DNA of 64,000 nucleotides. It comes from Dirofilaria immitis (Eukaryota > Nematoda > Chromadorea > Rhabditida > Onchocercidae). The DNA is taken from assembly GCA_024305405.1 (NCBI GenBank), contig JAKNDB010000087.1, forward strand, positions 3,660,501-3,724,500. Direction: 5' to 3'. This document shows, in pieces, positions 1-12,122 of the stretch. A program made the translations under genes and the position numbers. Position 1 is the first letter of the stretch. Each line of letters starts with the position of its first letter. The notes under the pieces were generated by a model. The model searched no databases. It saw only the letters and a list, made by a program, of their open reading frames with translations, and was not told the DNA's origin.

Positions 1-3000
1 CTGAAGTATATTACCAATTTATCTTTCAAACATTCTTTGATTTCTACTAAATATGACGAAAGATTGTAGAACTTTCTGTATGATACAACATTATCACCAT
101 TTAATTGCCGATATAAATTTCAGGACTTTTATGATAAAAGAGAAGAGAGATATCACTATAGCAAAGACTAAATTTTAATAATTCGTCAAAAACGGCAATC
201 ATCGTCTTAAAAAAGAAGGAGCAAATAGAAATCTGATTAAAAATATGTTCACTTGCAAGTATCATTCAAAATAAGTTTATGTAAATATTTAAACATTTTT
301 GTCAAATAGTTATTCCTAGCGCTTCAGTTATTATAAAATACATTTTATATAAAACTTTTCGTAGCAATTTTTGCAGTAATGAATATATCAAATAAAAAAT
401 TTACTTTATAATATTGTTTCAACTTTCCCAGCAAATGTTCCATAAATAATGTAAAAAAATTATTTTCTTTTCTTACCGGGAGATATATGTCAGGGAAATA
501 ATTTTTTTCGTTGTGGTATCAAACTTGATAATGTAATGGTCAACGGTGATGATTTCTATTCGGTAATAAATATGTCGGAAAAAGTAAAGAGATGGAAAGA
601 TTAACAACGCGAGTAAAATATTGGCGGATTAAAATAAAGGATGAAATAAAAGTAACTATTCCTTCAAACATGCCAGTTATACCATGAGAAAGTTATTTTG
701 ATATCTGTGACCCTTGGTCTTTAAAGTGGCTGGTGGCTAATCACGCATTAATTATAGGAAGGGTTTTATCAGAAAGAATGAGAGGACATTTTAAACACTG
801 CACATAAGCCTTGGTGTAGGGAACAAAGAGAATTATACAAATTTTTCGTTGATGAGCCATAGAAATAATAATTTGATTATTGTGGAAGATCGACTTGATA
901 TTTCAGAGTTTGGGAAAGTTTACTGGATCAGAAGTTGTTAATAATAACAGAGAAGAAATTGTTCCACCTATCTGGCGACTGTTATTTTTGAGTCGTTTTC
1001 TCTTGTAGGAGTGAAAGCATGTTTCCTTTCTGCTGAGTGTGAGAATCCCAGTGTGAACTGACAATTTACCACTATAACCTTAGATCAATACCAAAAAATC
1101 TTTGTCTGCTAACACCCTATCAATATGTTCTCCATACATACGGTAGGATATAGGCAAAGAGCCATCATATGAGATATATTAGATGAAGAAATAACACTAT
1201 TTAGACATATATGAAATAATAATTCAATGATATATTATATCATATAGAAAAGGTCGAAATCGATGGTAAAAAAGAGAATCTGTTTTTTCCATATTTAGCT
1301 ACATTTATTGATCTACATATATATATATAGAGAAAGCAAAGAGTATATAATGGCGGTAAAAGGTATTTGTAAACGATAACAGTTGATAATGCTGTGATAG
1401 AAATTAAATTTAATATTAACCAAAGAAAAGCAACTTCTTAAACGTGAGTGTCAGTTATGGATCACATAGTTTCTTCGTGTTTCCCAGCAATATCTACTAT
1501 AGATTATTTCGATTTTCCAACAAGTATATATAAATCTTTGCATTCGCATTCTGTTTTCTGTTAGCAATTCAAAATATCGATAAAATTAATTCAGATATTA
1601 ATATTGTTTGAAGCTTCTCTCTGTATCACGTAATTACCTTTATAAAGTATATAAATAATGAAAGCTTAATTTTCATTTAGATTTGATTGATTACGGGACC
1701 ATCATTCAATCATTTTTATAGGTCACCCTTCTCGTAATCACTTACAAATCTTAGCTTTTATTACGCAAAAATAAGCAATAAATTGCGGAAATATTCATTG
1801 CTATCAACTATCTGTAAAAGAAACTTACTGGATTGTTACCTTGTAGTTTTCTGCAAGCGTGTATTTTTATCCATAAAATGATATCTCGGGGATTAGCAAT
1901 TGTTCTATAAAGCTAATGATGAGGCTCCAAATCGTTATTCCGTCTCGAACTTCTCTGATACAAAAATTAATGAAATTAGGATTTTAAAAAAATTTTTGCT
2001 TTGATTTGAGTGAAATTCAAATTATACATATTAAACTTTTTTCGAAATCTTATTTTGTTTGCTTATTCCATGTATTCCTTTTCAAAGGAATTGTCTTGAA
2101 TTGTTAAAAATCACTATTACTGATATATATTTCACCCCTAACTTCTAACCTGCCTCGTACACCTTGTAAAAATTTACTAGTCCCAGTCATACCAAGATTC
2201 AAATTCCTTGTTACAACTAGTTTGTCAGCAGACGAATTTAAGAACAATTTCAACGATGCCTTCAGCTTTTCCATTCCTGCTGTTAGATTCTTTTTCATTA
2301 TTAAATATTTTAATTTCTTCTTATTTAGGTTAATGCTATCTGCAAAACAGATGCTAATTTATTTTAAATGTTGAATATCTACTGTCTAAGACAAATAATA
2401 GTGACATTCATTAAAGCCATATACCAGTGGTGACATAAAATCATCATGGTGCCATTCAAGACATTTCGTTTAGATCAATATTTTCCGGGTAGGCTCTTGA
2501 AGAATAATTTGAACTGTTTAGAAATATTCTTTCCAGTCTTTCAGTATTTTTAGGTAGAACAAAAAGCAGTCATAAATTTAAAGAAGCCAGATAGAAAAGA
2601 TAGTGATGAAATGCAAATCACGAAAACAAAATCGGGAGAGAGTTTCCCATCAAACTCTCGATAATCTATCAATTCTCTTTTTAAAACCGATTGGAAAATC
2701 ATTCGAGTTTTCTGGTATCGCATATTTTGTAAAAACACGGATGGCTGTTGCATAGTTTGACATTATCTTTTTCTTACTGCGGAATTGTTGAAATGAACCG
2801 AAATATATTTCCATAGTTTCATATTTCTCACACATAAACCACTGTTTAAATGATCAACTTCAAAAATTCCATTTATTCTGATAAGCGTCCCATCTTCCTT
2901 TTCTTTGTCTAAAGATCAAGAACCATAAAATATTCTGAAATTCTGGAGAAATCCAGGCGAAGAACAGATTTGTGGTTCTAACTCCTCAAATAATTAAAAG

Positions 3001-4411
3001 TGCAATATTTGAGGAAAATTTAAAATCATAGAAGTCACCGTTTTCTTTGTTTTTCAATTTTCCCTATCGTCAAGCATATGTAAAGTAATGCCTTTCAAAC
3101 TTAATTTCCTGCAATTTTAACTAACTATTTTTAATAGTTTACAAATTTCATTATTACAGACAAACAATTAATGTTACCATCAAGGTGGTGGCATATTCGA
3201 AGTGACACATCTAAAAATGAAAATTCTGAACAAAGTTTTCATTTTTAATTGATCTATTTTTTCGCTATTTAGCATATGTGCGGTCTTGCTTTCTATGAAG
3301 ATTCATCAGTTATTATATCGTTAACACTTCTATTTAATGAGTTAATATCATGAAATTCCATGATCTATGAACTTTCATGAAATTCGTAGAAGAAATCAAT
3401 TATTAGACATTCCCTACGTATTTCAACAACATTTCTTATTCTAATAAATTAGGCTTTCATGTTTTTAGTAACTTTAAAATATTTGCAAAAATTTATAGGA
3501 TCTTAGTAACTTGTGGTTTTGCTTGCTTTTTGATAACAGTGTAAAGAATAGATCGAATAGTTATTTCTGAAAAGTGGCATATCGATCTTTTGAACTTTTG
3601 CCGTACCAAGCAATATTGAAAGTGATGAGGTATATACTGTGTAAAGAATTCTCTGACTTTGGTTGTTACCATTTATTAGACAATCGGCCAATATAAATTT
3701 TGAAAAATTTCAATTCAAAAACTTTTGTCCAATCTCTTTTCGAACGAAATGAAAGCTTTTAATTTTTAGGTGCATCACGATGGTTCATCATTCAAGCAGT
3801 ATGTTAATTATGCAAGATTGGCGTCTTTAATATATATTCCAAAAATATCGGCAATATCTTACTACTTGTCGTAATGTCAAGAATAAATAATATGCATAAA
3901 AGTTTTGTTTCACAATTTCGTTTAAAATTTATTTATAACAGTTTCATAAACTTTGTCGGGATAATGGACACAACTTGCAATGAAGCAAAAGTTGAAAGAA
4001 CAAAAATAGATTAAGAATGTATAAACAGTAGAGTTAAATAATCTATTCGTTTTCATTACCTGAAGGAAGAAAATTATGCTGAAACCATTGATTTCACAAA
4101 GTTCAGAGAGAATTTAAGATCAACATTCTTTTGATTCTTCTCAAAATTGATCTTTCTCTCCTAAGAGAAAGGTATACTTCATTATATGCCCTCTCACTTC
4201 ATTATAAAATCTTTACATTCAATGTATGAAGAATGAGTCTTTCCAAAAATTTCCCTTTTCTTCCGAATTAGCTAGATGAGCTATTTCTTCGACATTATTC
4301 CAAATAAATTGAGCATAAAAGTTTTGTGGCAAATATTTATTGTTATTGCTTTTTTTCTGAAAATTTCTACAGAAATCTCATGATGTTATTTTTATTGATA
4401 ATAACAATAAT
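1..4411. other. gene-poor AT-rich region
   Basis: No conserved gene was recognised on either strand. The longest open stretches are short and lack family signatures. One minus-strand stretch (2104-2298) encodes a lysine/leucine-rich amphipathic peptide and meets a donor-like site after codon 45. Another (2653-2835, minus) is hydrophilic and starts with ATG. Either could be an isolated exon, but neither has a recognisable partner exon. Short TA runs occur near 1315-1332. This is treated as intergenic or intronic sequence. Confidence 0.5.
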
Positions 4412-4717
4412 TCATAATATGCGATTGCCAATAAGCTCTTCAAAGATATGGTTAATCAAATCTATACAATTACCATCGAATTTCACATTTGGCAAATTGG
4501 GAATGTTATTTTCTCGACAAAATCTCAAGAATACCCTTTTCGCAATATAAGTGCAGTGTGAACATTCATCGTCGAAACAGTGGGTATTACATTGTTTTCT
4601 GATGCATGGACCGATACGAAATGCATCTTCCTGGAAGCACTTCTTCAAACAAGTTTCCATTTTAGGACATACCATTTCTGCAACACAATAAAAGATTATA
4701 AAGAATATGGACCTCAT
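4412..4717 (-). CDS. small secreted cysteine-rich protein A
   Basis: Uninterrupted ATG-to-stop frame of 101 codons. It starts with a hydrophobic signal-peptide-like segment (residues 1-17, rich in I, F and V), then a cysteine-rich mature part. The cysteines fall in two blocks: CPKMETCLKKC near residues 17-27, and CIRKQCNTHCFDDECSHC near residues 38-55. Single cysteines follow near residues 67 and 84. I do not recognise the family. The block arrangement (C-x4-C-x3-C, then C-x(2-4)-C-x2-C) recurs in the neighbouring gene at 5405-5915, so the two are probably tandem paralogues. The strong signal sequence and even number of clustered cysteines suggest a disulphide-stabilised secreted protein. GTATGT inside codons 15-17 resembles a donor, but the open frame and the shared motif on both sides argue that it is not used. 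Function unknown. Confidence 0.6.
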   Translation of the reverse strand: MRSIFFIIFYCVAEMVCPKMETCLKKCFQEDAFRIGPCIRKQCNTHCFDDECSHCTYIAKRVFLRFCRENNIPNLPNVKFDGNCIDLINHIFEELIGNRIL

Positions 4718-5404
4718 TGTATGAGCTAATGAGGATCATGAAATTCAAATTTTATGTTTTTAATCAAAATTTAATTCCTGGAAAATATGTAAGCATTGAA
4801 AATTTCTTGTCGTCGAGATTTCCCGTCTATTATTATCTTTTTCTTACGTCATTCTTTGAAAAACAATGTTTTAGTTCTGTTTTTCTCATAGTTTTCATAT
4901 CCATAAAAAATTTTTTGAATTCCTTATCTCAGAGTACTGCAGTTATTTAATTTACATAGTCATGTTAGTTAATTGGTCTAATAAATTACGGGCCTAGCTT
5001 TCGTTAAACCAAAGGATTGAAAAACATTGGGGAATTAATACTGTTATTTAAAATTACTTGCGTGACGTTGAATTAGACACATCTTGAATTGCTGATGCAA
5101 TCAATCTTCCAGCAAAAAAAAATTGATAGTTTGAAAATTGGGAATTCATTAGCGATATGATGCTAACAAATTTGAATAATAGCATATGTAGAGAAGTAAA
5201 ACTATGTTCAAAGTCAGATTATAAGAGAAAATTAATCGATGAAATTAATGATGTTATTAGCGCTGATATTTCTTGAAAGTTAAGGAATGAATGGTAACTT
5301 ATCAGCCAAGAAATGACTGGCTATTCAGGAAATTAGGAAATATGTATTTGAATATCTTAATTGCTAGTTGATTAAATATCAATCGTTATATACTAAAACA
5401 TTAC
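4718..5404. other. spacer between the two cysteine-rich genes
   Basis: AT-rich. A possible last exon of the upstream gene lies at 5054-5092 (minus): acceptor TTCAAG, then nine codons ending VSNSTSRK and TAA, in the phase left open by the exon at 5405-5578. Otherwise nothing is recognisable. Confidence 0.3.
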
Positions 5405-5915
5405 CTGTCTTGAGACCACCAACAATTCTAGATATCTGGTTTAAAGCATAGTTGCAACGCTCGCAGGTAATACATGGATCACGACATTTAGTCGCAATGC
5501 AAACAAAACTAAACTGATCAATTATAGCGGAAAACATTCCACTTGCATTCAAAGAATGTATTGCTTCAGTGGTCTTTGCTGAAAGTATAAATCTTTAAGA
5601 AATGGAATATTTGAAAGTTGTAAAAATACGTTATGCTCAACGCATTCATGTCTATTTGCATCATGTAGAATGTAATAACCAACATACAAAAACATTAGAT
5701 TTATTATCAGCTTTATGAATCCATCTTTCATTTGCTTTCGTTTCTAAACTTTGAAGTATTCAGTTAGCATCTCAATAACTTTTTCTTTGAAAATGATAAC
5801 CTGTAGAGAAGCATTTTTTGATAGTACAACGAATAAGTTTCCCACAAGAATTGACATTAGTTGCTGAAAGACGTACAACGCTCCATAGTATAATCAAAAA
5901 CATTAGTTTTATCAT
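5405..5915 (-). CDS. small secreted cysteine-rich protein B (3' end uncertain)
   Basis: Two exons whose phases match: 5801-5915 (ATG, ends phase 1 at ACAG|GTTATC) and 5405-5578 (acceptor ACTTTCAG, donor ACAG|GTAATG). Exon 1 gives a signal peptide (MIKLMFLIILWSVVRLSA) and the motif SCGKLIRCTIKKCFST. Exon 2 adds a linker and the motif CIATKCRDPCITCERCNYA. Both motifs line up with protein A next door (its LKKCFQ and CIRKQC...CSHCTYIA), which supports joining these exons. The last exon is not certain; a nine-codon candidate is at 5054-5092. An alternative first exon starting with ATG at 5731 (a hydrophobic start with a phase-1 donor before TTATTAC) also fits the phase but lacks the first cysteine block. 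I do not recognise the family; the role is presumably extracellular. Confidence 0.5.
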
Positions 5916-8026
5916 ATCTGAAATATTCATTATTTACTTGTCTGTAAAAACGAACCTCAACTAAAAATCGTTGATCGCAATTCTTGTCCTATTAAATTCC
6001 AGTTTAACTGACGAATTAAATATTTAAATTTTGACTTGTTTCCAATATTTATGCAAAATTATCGAACATAAATAGAACAAATTGTTTAGATCTTTCGGCT
6101 ATTAGTTGGCAGAAACCTGGAAAGTCTTAAATTTAACATGATCAAATGGATGCAGGTTTTAAATTCAAACATTTCTTATAAGGAATGTTGAAGATCAATA
6201 GGAATATTTTATGATATTAACTACTTTTTGTCTTTTTAAAATAATTTTTATGGCCAATAAATTAAAATATTATGTTCGTGCTTCATTTTCTCACACAGGC
6301 TGCTCTCGAATTTGAAAATTCTGCTAATTTTGTTTCGGTTAGCAGTTTTTTCTATTTCTAAATTTCATTTATCCAATAGTCTCAAGTTATTCATAATCCA
6401 TAAAGCAGCAAAAAATTTAAGAAAGCAAATCTGATGAAAGGATTATATTATCGTATTAATATAACACAACGGTGAGTCAATTAAAATTCTCATCATAATA
6501 TAAAGTATTGGTTTTAAAAATGGTACTTTTGAAAACAAAGTGAACAAATCAATTTAAAGTCCTTAATTACAAAAAAATATCTATTAAACAAAGATTACAG
6601 CAATCTGGTGGAATCAAAATTATGGCAAATGGTTCATCACTTATGATCTATCAGATATTCAATCTTTGAGCAAACCTTGAAATTTTTATTTAAAAAAATT
6701 GATTAAAACTGTGCTTATTGTTTGGAAAAATATTTTCTTTTTACCAGTTCTCATTTTTTTCCTTTAATTTTCTAATTCAATGCTCTACTTGCCACTACGA
6801 AATTTAAAAGAAAATATTAAAATATCAAATTAGATTTATTTCCTCCTAAACTATCGTGATCATTCGATATCTGGTGCCACTATAGAAGATGTGAAAGTTC
6901 ATTATCCCTATGATCATGAAACTCTTCTAAACTATTATAATCTTCGATTGAAGTAAAAGTCTCATTTGTCCTTCAGCGACAGCACTTGGATTAGTCAAAA
7001 AAGTTAAATAATATTACAGAAACAAATTAGAGAAACAAACCGATTCAGCTTGAATTTCAATATCTATATGATTAAGTTGAATTAAAAGTATCGAACAATT
7101 TTATTAAATCTTAAATAAATTACGATTTTCTTTTCTACGATTGTTAAGGAAAAAATATTGTAGCGGATCTCAGGTAGAAGTACAGCTGGTAAACAAAATT
7201 ATATCGATACGCAGCTAATCTTTAATTAGCAGCAACAACACTAAACATTGAAACAAATTATTATTTCTTTTTCAGTAACTTTATGAAATTATCAATTTAA
7301 TAAAAATAACAGAGTTAATAAATCAGTTATGGTTCAAAAGTGATAATGATGATGATATGACCGACATATATAGAAATATTTCTTCAATTTTTAAAAATGA
7401 TTAACGAAAAGAAATAGTTAAGATTGCGATAGTAATATGATTATGTTAATATTCATAATTTGATTATTAATATATTTATTTATTATAGTGATAATGACAG
7501 TCCATTCAAAAAAAATAAAGGGAAGTGAAAACGTGTTCTGTAGCACGCAAAAAGAATAATTTGTATAGTAATTTTAGAATATTTTTAGTCTCAACGCCAT
7601 AATCAAAACATGATTTTTTCGACATGTAAACATAAATGCGTTTGAGACGTGAAAATTTCACAACACGAAGAATTTCCTGTACCCATACTCCTTCGGTAGT
7701 TCAGAATTATTCAATACTAAGCACTGTAACTGAAACAAAGTTCTATAAAAGTTCTGTACGGATAAAATTCCAAAAGTAAGAAGCAAGATTGATTATATGA
7801 CAATTTACATTCTATTCATATCAACAAGAAGCTTTCTTGAGAAATATTTTAAAAGTTTTTCTAACTTTATGGATGCATATATTCGCTGAAGTATTTTCAT
7901 CATAGAAATTAGGTCAATTTTATTTTCATAACATGATATAGTAGTTTTAGTTCTCGTAATTGTAATCATCTTAATTTTCAATACAATTTATTCAACAAGT
8001 AAAGATTCGTTCGCAAAAAAACTTGC
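5916..8026. other. intergenic AT-rich sequence
   Basis: No coding signal, RNA gene or clear repeat seen. If gene B is real, its promoter should lie just to the right of 5915. Confidence 0.4.
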
Positions 8027-8460
8027 ATGAACAAAAGAGGAAATGCTAAAGTCGCTAAGATCAGTCCGACCATTCACGACTCTACAAATATCGTCGGGAT
8101 GCACATTCTAGTCAATGGGAAATTTATGCAATTAAGGATTGTCGTCTTTTTCTCCCAGTATCTCGGTCGCCATCTATTGTTTCTACACGATATTGTCCAT
8201 TTATATTAACTCGCTCTGTCTTGATATCGCAATATTTCACTTGACTATTATTTTGACGGAAGTTAATTTGCAGAGGATTTGCTCCGTTTGCTCCAATCTG
8301 ATCAACTTTCCCTTTCCCTGTCCCCTCCCCTCCTTCCACTTCTTCCCCTCCCTCTCCTACCAGATATCAAGTTTTGCGGTCATTAATGATGATTTGGAGG
8401 AGATTGAAGAACTGAGAGATAAAGATTGTAGGAAAATATGCAACGATTCTTTATTATGAT
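8027..8460. other. GC-richer stretch open on both strands, with polypyrimidine tract
   Basis: This block stands out from its surroundings in base composition. On the minus strand a 71-codon frame (8124-8339) encodes a polar, Q/N/R-rich peptide ending in RKRRQSLIA. On the plus strand there is a long C/T-only tract (about 8303-8357) ending in CTACCAG. It is followed by an acidic open frame containing DDLEEIEELRDKDCRKIC and a stop at 8457-8459. The plus reading would suit a terminal exon behind a very long polypyrimidine tract; the minus reading would suit an exon of something else. I recognise neither protein and cannot choose between them. Confidence 0.3.
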
Positions 8461-8575
8461 GAAGTAAGAAATTTTTCTTCGGATTACTTCAAATAAAATT
8501 ATGCCCACTTCCAAATAAGTGCATCTATAAAAACTTTTACTTCTTTTAGATCTATTCAAGATTTCAACGAAATGT

Positions 8576-8646
8576 AATATTACTCTAATATACTGTAATA
8601 TTATTATATTTTAATATTGTATTCAAATAGTTTAAGCATTTAATAG
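8576..8646 (+). repeat. left terminal inverted repeat of the MITE-like element
   Basis: 71 bp arm, pairing with 9102-9156 apart from an approximately 15-base insertion and two or three substitutions. Confidence 0.7.
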
Positions 8647-9101
8647 TATTCTTATTTAAAATGCAATGCCAGACATTTAATGCCTTCTTATTTCAATTTC
8701 TCTGCTTTTATTTGAATAGCTTAATAATTTGAAGGTTTTTACTATGAAGTAAATATATTCTATGATAAATAAAAAATGATTAAATTTGTGTGCAATTTTA
8801 TTTGAGTGTTTGCAACTTTGTCCCTAATTTCTTTTATAAATTATTCTTTATACTTGCTTTGCTTTATCCAAATCTGAAATACTACATATAATCGAAAATA
8901 GAATATAAAAAATGAGGCACAAATTTCTTCCCTCATTTTATTAGCTAAATAAAATTTGATGATTTGGTCGATTTCGCATAATCGATAATCGAAAATGCTT
9001 GCTAGCAATAATTACCGGAATATTGTAATTCATCACCATCAGTAGTTACTAAATTGTTTCAAATATTCCCAAATCTTTTCTTTCTTTCAGCTATTTTTCT
9101 T

Positions 9102-9156
9102 CTATTAAATGCTTAAACTATTCGAATACAATATTACGGTATATTAGAGTAATATT
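9102..9156 (-). repeat. right terminal inverted repeat of the MITE-like element
   Basis: 55 bp arm. Its reverse complement matches the left arm at 8576-8646. Confidence 0.7.
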
Positions 9157-11005
9157 CAGCATCGCATCCATATCAGTTATTTTTTTTTGCTCTTGCAAGA
9201 TGCTAGAGATGTTTCGCTCTTTCTCAAATAGATAAATTATGAATTTAAACTTGTTGACATTATCAATATTTCATTAATGTCTTAAAAAGTTCGTTGATTA
9301 TTATTATTACTTTCATTTCCTATATTCCTTTTCCTCCTTCACCGTTTTAGTATATTCATTTTTGATACGTTATTGATGAGACAATAAAATTAATATAATA
9401 ATATTTTCGATGGAAATAAGCATATTTTATTTTTTTCTCTACTCATAATGGATATTAATTGAAATGAAAGATTTAAAGGAAAGAAATATCCTGAAATTTA
9501 TAAAATAAACTAAGAATTGTACATTCTTATTGCTATTAGTATTTATTTCATTAAGAAAATTTAAAAAATTATTAAATTATAAAATGAAATTAAATAAATA
9601 TATTAAAGGAGGAATAAATAATGAGATGAAGGAAAAATTAAAATTTGTATAAATTTTAGTTGCCAAAGATTAAATTTATTTTTCATTAAACTTTAGATCT
9701 ACAAGCCAGGTAATCGAAAAATGCTAAAGATATACGATTTTCAAAAATATTTTCTTCCTTTGCGACGATTTGATATTTCTCAAATTTCTTTTGTCGAATT
9801 ATGCATCTTTATTTCAAAATTCCCTGATTTATTTTTTTGATCAGAAGCAATTAATAATTGTACAAGCAATATAAGCAGCATCATATTTAAGGATTATCAC
9901 AGTGAAAAAAAAGATTCATGAAATCAACGACATGATAAAGAGAAAAGAAAAAAGATTAGTGACTTCAGATCCTCATCCTGAAGGACATTCATATTGTATT
10001 ATGTAAAATTTTATAAATGTCTCATATAAATGAGCAAGATAAATCAAATGTCCAGCTTAGTGAAATCAACGATTGGATATTTCAAGTTTTTATTCGCCTG
10101 TCTTTATTGATTTCTACATCAACAATCTTATGAATAATAAAATTTGGTAGGGGCCCGAAAAGAAAAATTAGTTTAATTTTATTGAAATTGATATAAACAA
10201 TCACAGAATACTTAAAAAGCTTTTGAGCAATTATGAAATTTGAGTTCTGATAGCGATAATGATAAGCGTTATCCATTCGGTGTTATTACCAAATAAATAA
10301 TTGAAATTGCTATAACGCCTATCGGAATTTCTCTATTTATCGATTCTGAAACCAATGTTGATTGAAAATATCATTTTAAAGTAATCCTATCAAAAAAAAT
10401 TTTTTTTCTGTTACTGCAACTTGCCTTGATAACGTAGCAATGATATCGATGATTAAGGAATGATATGCTATGGTTTTATATTAAATTTCCTTCATAATAA
10501 TAGAAAATATATTTATCAATTGTTTTTATAATGAGAAATAAGATAAATTTAGAAGTGTGACCAATGTTATCCCAGTTATCTTCGCTATCAGTAAATTAAA
10601 GCAAATTAAATATAATAAATATTAACACCTCAAAAAAGAAAAAATTTTTGATTTATGACTAGATAAGAAGAGAATTTAAAAAATTAAAAAATTATTTGCT
10701 GTCGATCAAATACTATTTGATTAAAGAATAATGAAATATAATCGAATCAAACAAATTATTTTTCCGAAGTTCATTTATTTGATAAATTCAAAGGTATCAA
10801 GGAAATATGTTTAAACAAGTCATCTAAATCTATTAAATAAAGAAAATAATTGAAATTTCTACAAAATATCAACTAAAAATTATTGAAATCCGAAATGAAA
10901 AGTGAACTTTTCCTATCTTTTTTAACAGTTTTTCTGTCGCTAAAAAGACTTTTCAATCTATTGATCTTAAGATTTGATTTAAGGAAGATATGCGAATTGA
11001 TGATA
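9157..11005. other. intergenic AT-rich sequence
   Basis: No coding exon recognised. It lies downstream of the Ly-6-like gene and should contain that gene's 3' UTR close to 11005. Nothing else supportable. Confidence 0.4.
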
Positions 11006-12122
11006 TCAAATATAAAATTTGCTACCAGCTTTTTGCCTTTGTGTGTAAAAGTTCTTTGCATCATACTGCACGAATTTTTCCGAATTTCGATTACACAAAT
11101 CACCGTCACAGAGGCAGTAATGACCATCCAAGTTAAAGTTACCACCTCGACCACGCCATATGATGGGCCTATCAAAACATCGTGCGCTATTGTCAAAAAG
11201 TCCAACTGAGCAACCTTGTGCCATTGCTGTAGAAAGACTTTCAAAGTATTCAATCTTACATGAGTTTTAATCTAAAGAACAAACATTTACTGACAAATTA
11301 ATAAATTTTAAACTTTTGACAATATTCATTTAAATTTTATCTCTATGAAAGCTAATGCCAACTTAGATGAGGAAATGAATAAATAAATATCTGACTAGTA
11401 TCGTTTAGTTAGCAGAGGAGAGATGAGTAATGAATTCACGTGTAAAACGTGAAATTGTTATATTTATAACCAAGGAAATGATTAATAAGAAAGTGATGCC
11501 TTCTGTGAAATTTTGAAATAGTTGCATTTTCCTATTTTCAAATAAATCATTTTCATATTCTGCACTGTGACGAAGTACTTAAAGATGCTTTCGTAGAAGA
11601 ATTCAACGGTAAACAAATCGAGCGAACAATGTAAATATCAAATGTAATGAATATAAAATTACAATCAATATGAACAAAGATGTACCAAAAAACTGTTTTG
11701 TTCCATCTACCTTATTGATGCCACTAATTTGAAAAATATAGCATAAACCATTACAAGTTTGATTATGTGGACTTTCGCAAGGATGATCATCCATTAATGT
11801 GCCAGTATGAGAATTCATTACTCGATAATTCATGAATTTATTCCAGTGCTGTAATATTTAATATATATTAGGTATATATGTTAGGTATTGCATGATCATG
11901 ATGTAATATTTGAATTAATGCTTAGTTTCAAGAAGCAAATTTTGGTTTACATTTATTTTTGAAAAAATAAATTAAAAAAAAAAAAAGAAAAAAATTAAAT
12001 TTTACAGTAACAGCATGTTTTGTTGCACAAGACATGCAAATAATGGAAGCAGAAGTGAATGTTGAAAATGACGATAACAACCATATAGAAGAAGTAAACG
12101 CCGATATTACTGCTGCATTCAT
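11006..12122 (-). CDS. secreted Ly-6/three-finger domain protein
   Basis: Three exons with matching phases: 12006-12122 (ATG, 39 codons), 11686-11848 and 11006-11226 (stop TGA). Together they give 166 residues. Residues 1-27 are a hydrophobic signal peptide. Ten cysteines follow in a Ly-6/uPAR order: CMSC near 29-32, a CESPHNQTCNGLC block in exon 2, two single cysteines early in exon 3 (GC and RC), then YCLCDGDLCN, the C-x-C...CN ending typical of three-finger folds. In nematodes the ODR-2/HOT and quiver-like proteins have this layout; I infer a member of that broad group but not a specific orthologue. There is no C-terminal hydrophobic tail for a GPI anchor in the last exon, so the product is probably soluble unless a further exon exists. 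An acceptor (CTATTTCAG, near 12135) 13 bases upstream of the ATG suits SL trans-splicing. Confidence 0.75.

Larger units (their letters stand above)
8576..9156. mobile_element. MITE-like element with long terminal inverted repeats
   Basis: The left arm (8576-8646) and right arm (9102-9156) are inverted copies. Both begin outwardly with AATATTACTCTAATATAC (C/T difference near position 18) and both end inwardly with ATAGTTTAAGCATTTAATAG. The left arm carries about 15 extra bases (near 8602-8617), roughly an internal duplication of TAATATTATTAT-like sequence. The interior (about 455 bp) has no open frame that could be a transposase. The size and structure fit a non-autonomous DNA transposon (MITE). 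I see no convincing target-site duplication. Transposon superfamily not assigned. Confidence 0.7.

Noticed and set aside
10883..11209. 108-codon plus-strand frame opposite the Ly-6-like gene
   Set aside because: It is the antisense shadow of exon 3, whose cysteine pattern and splice phases clearly support the minus strand.
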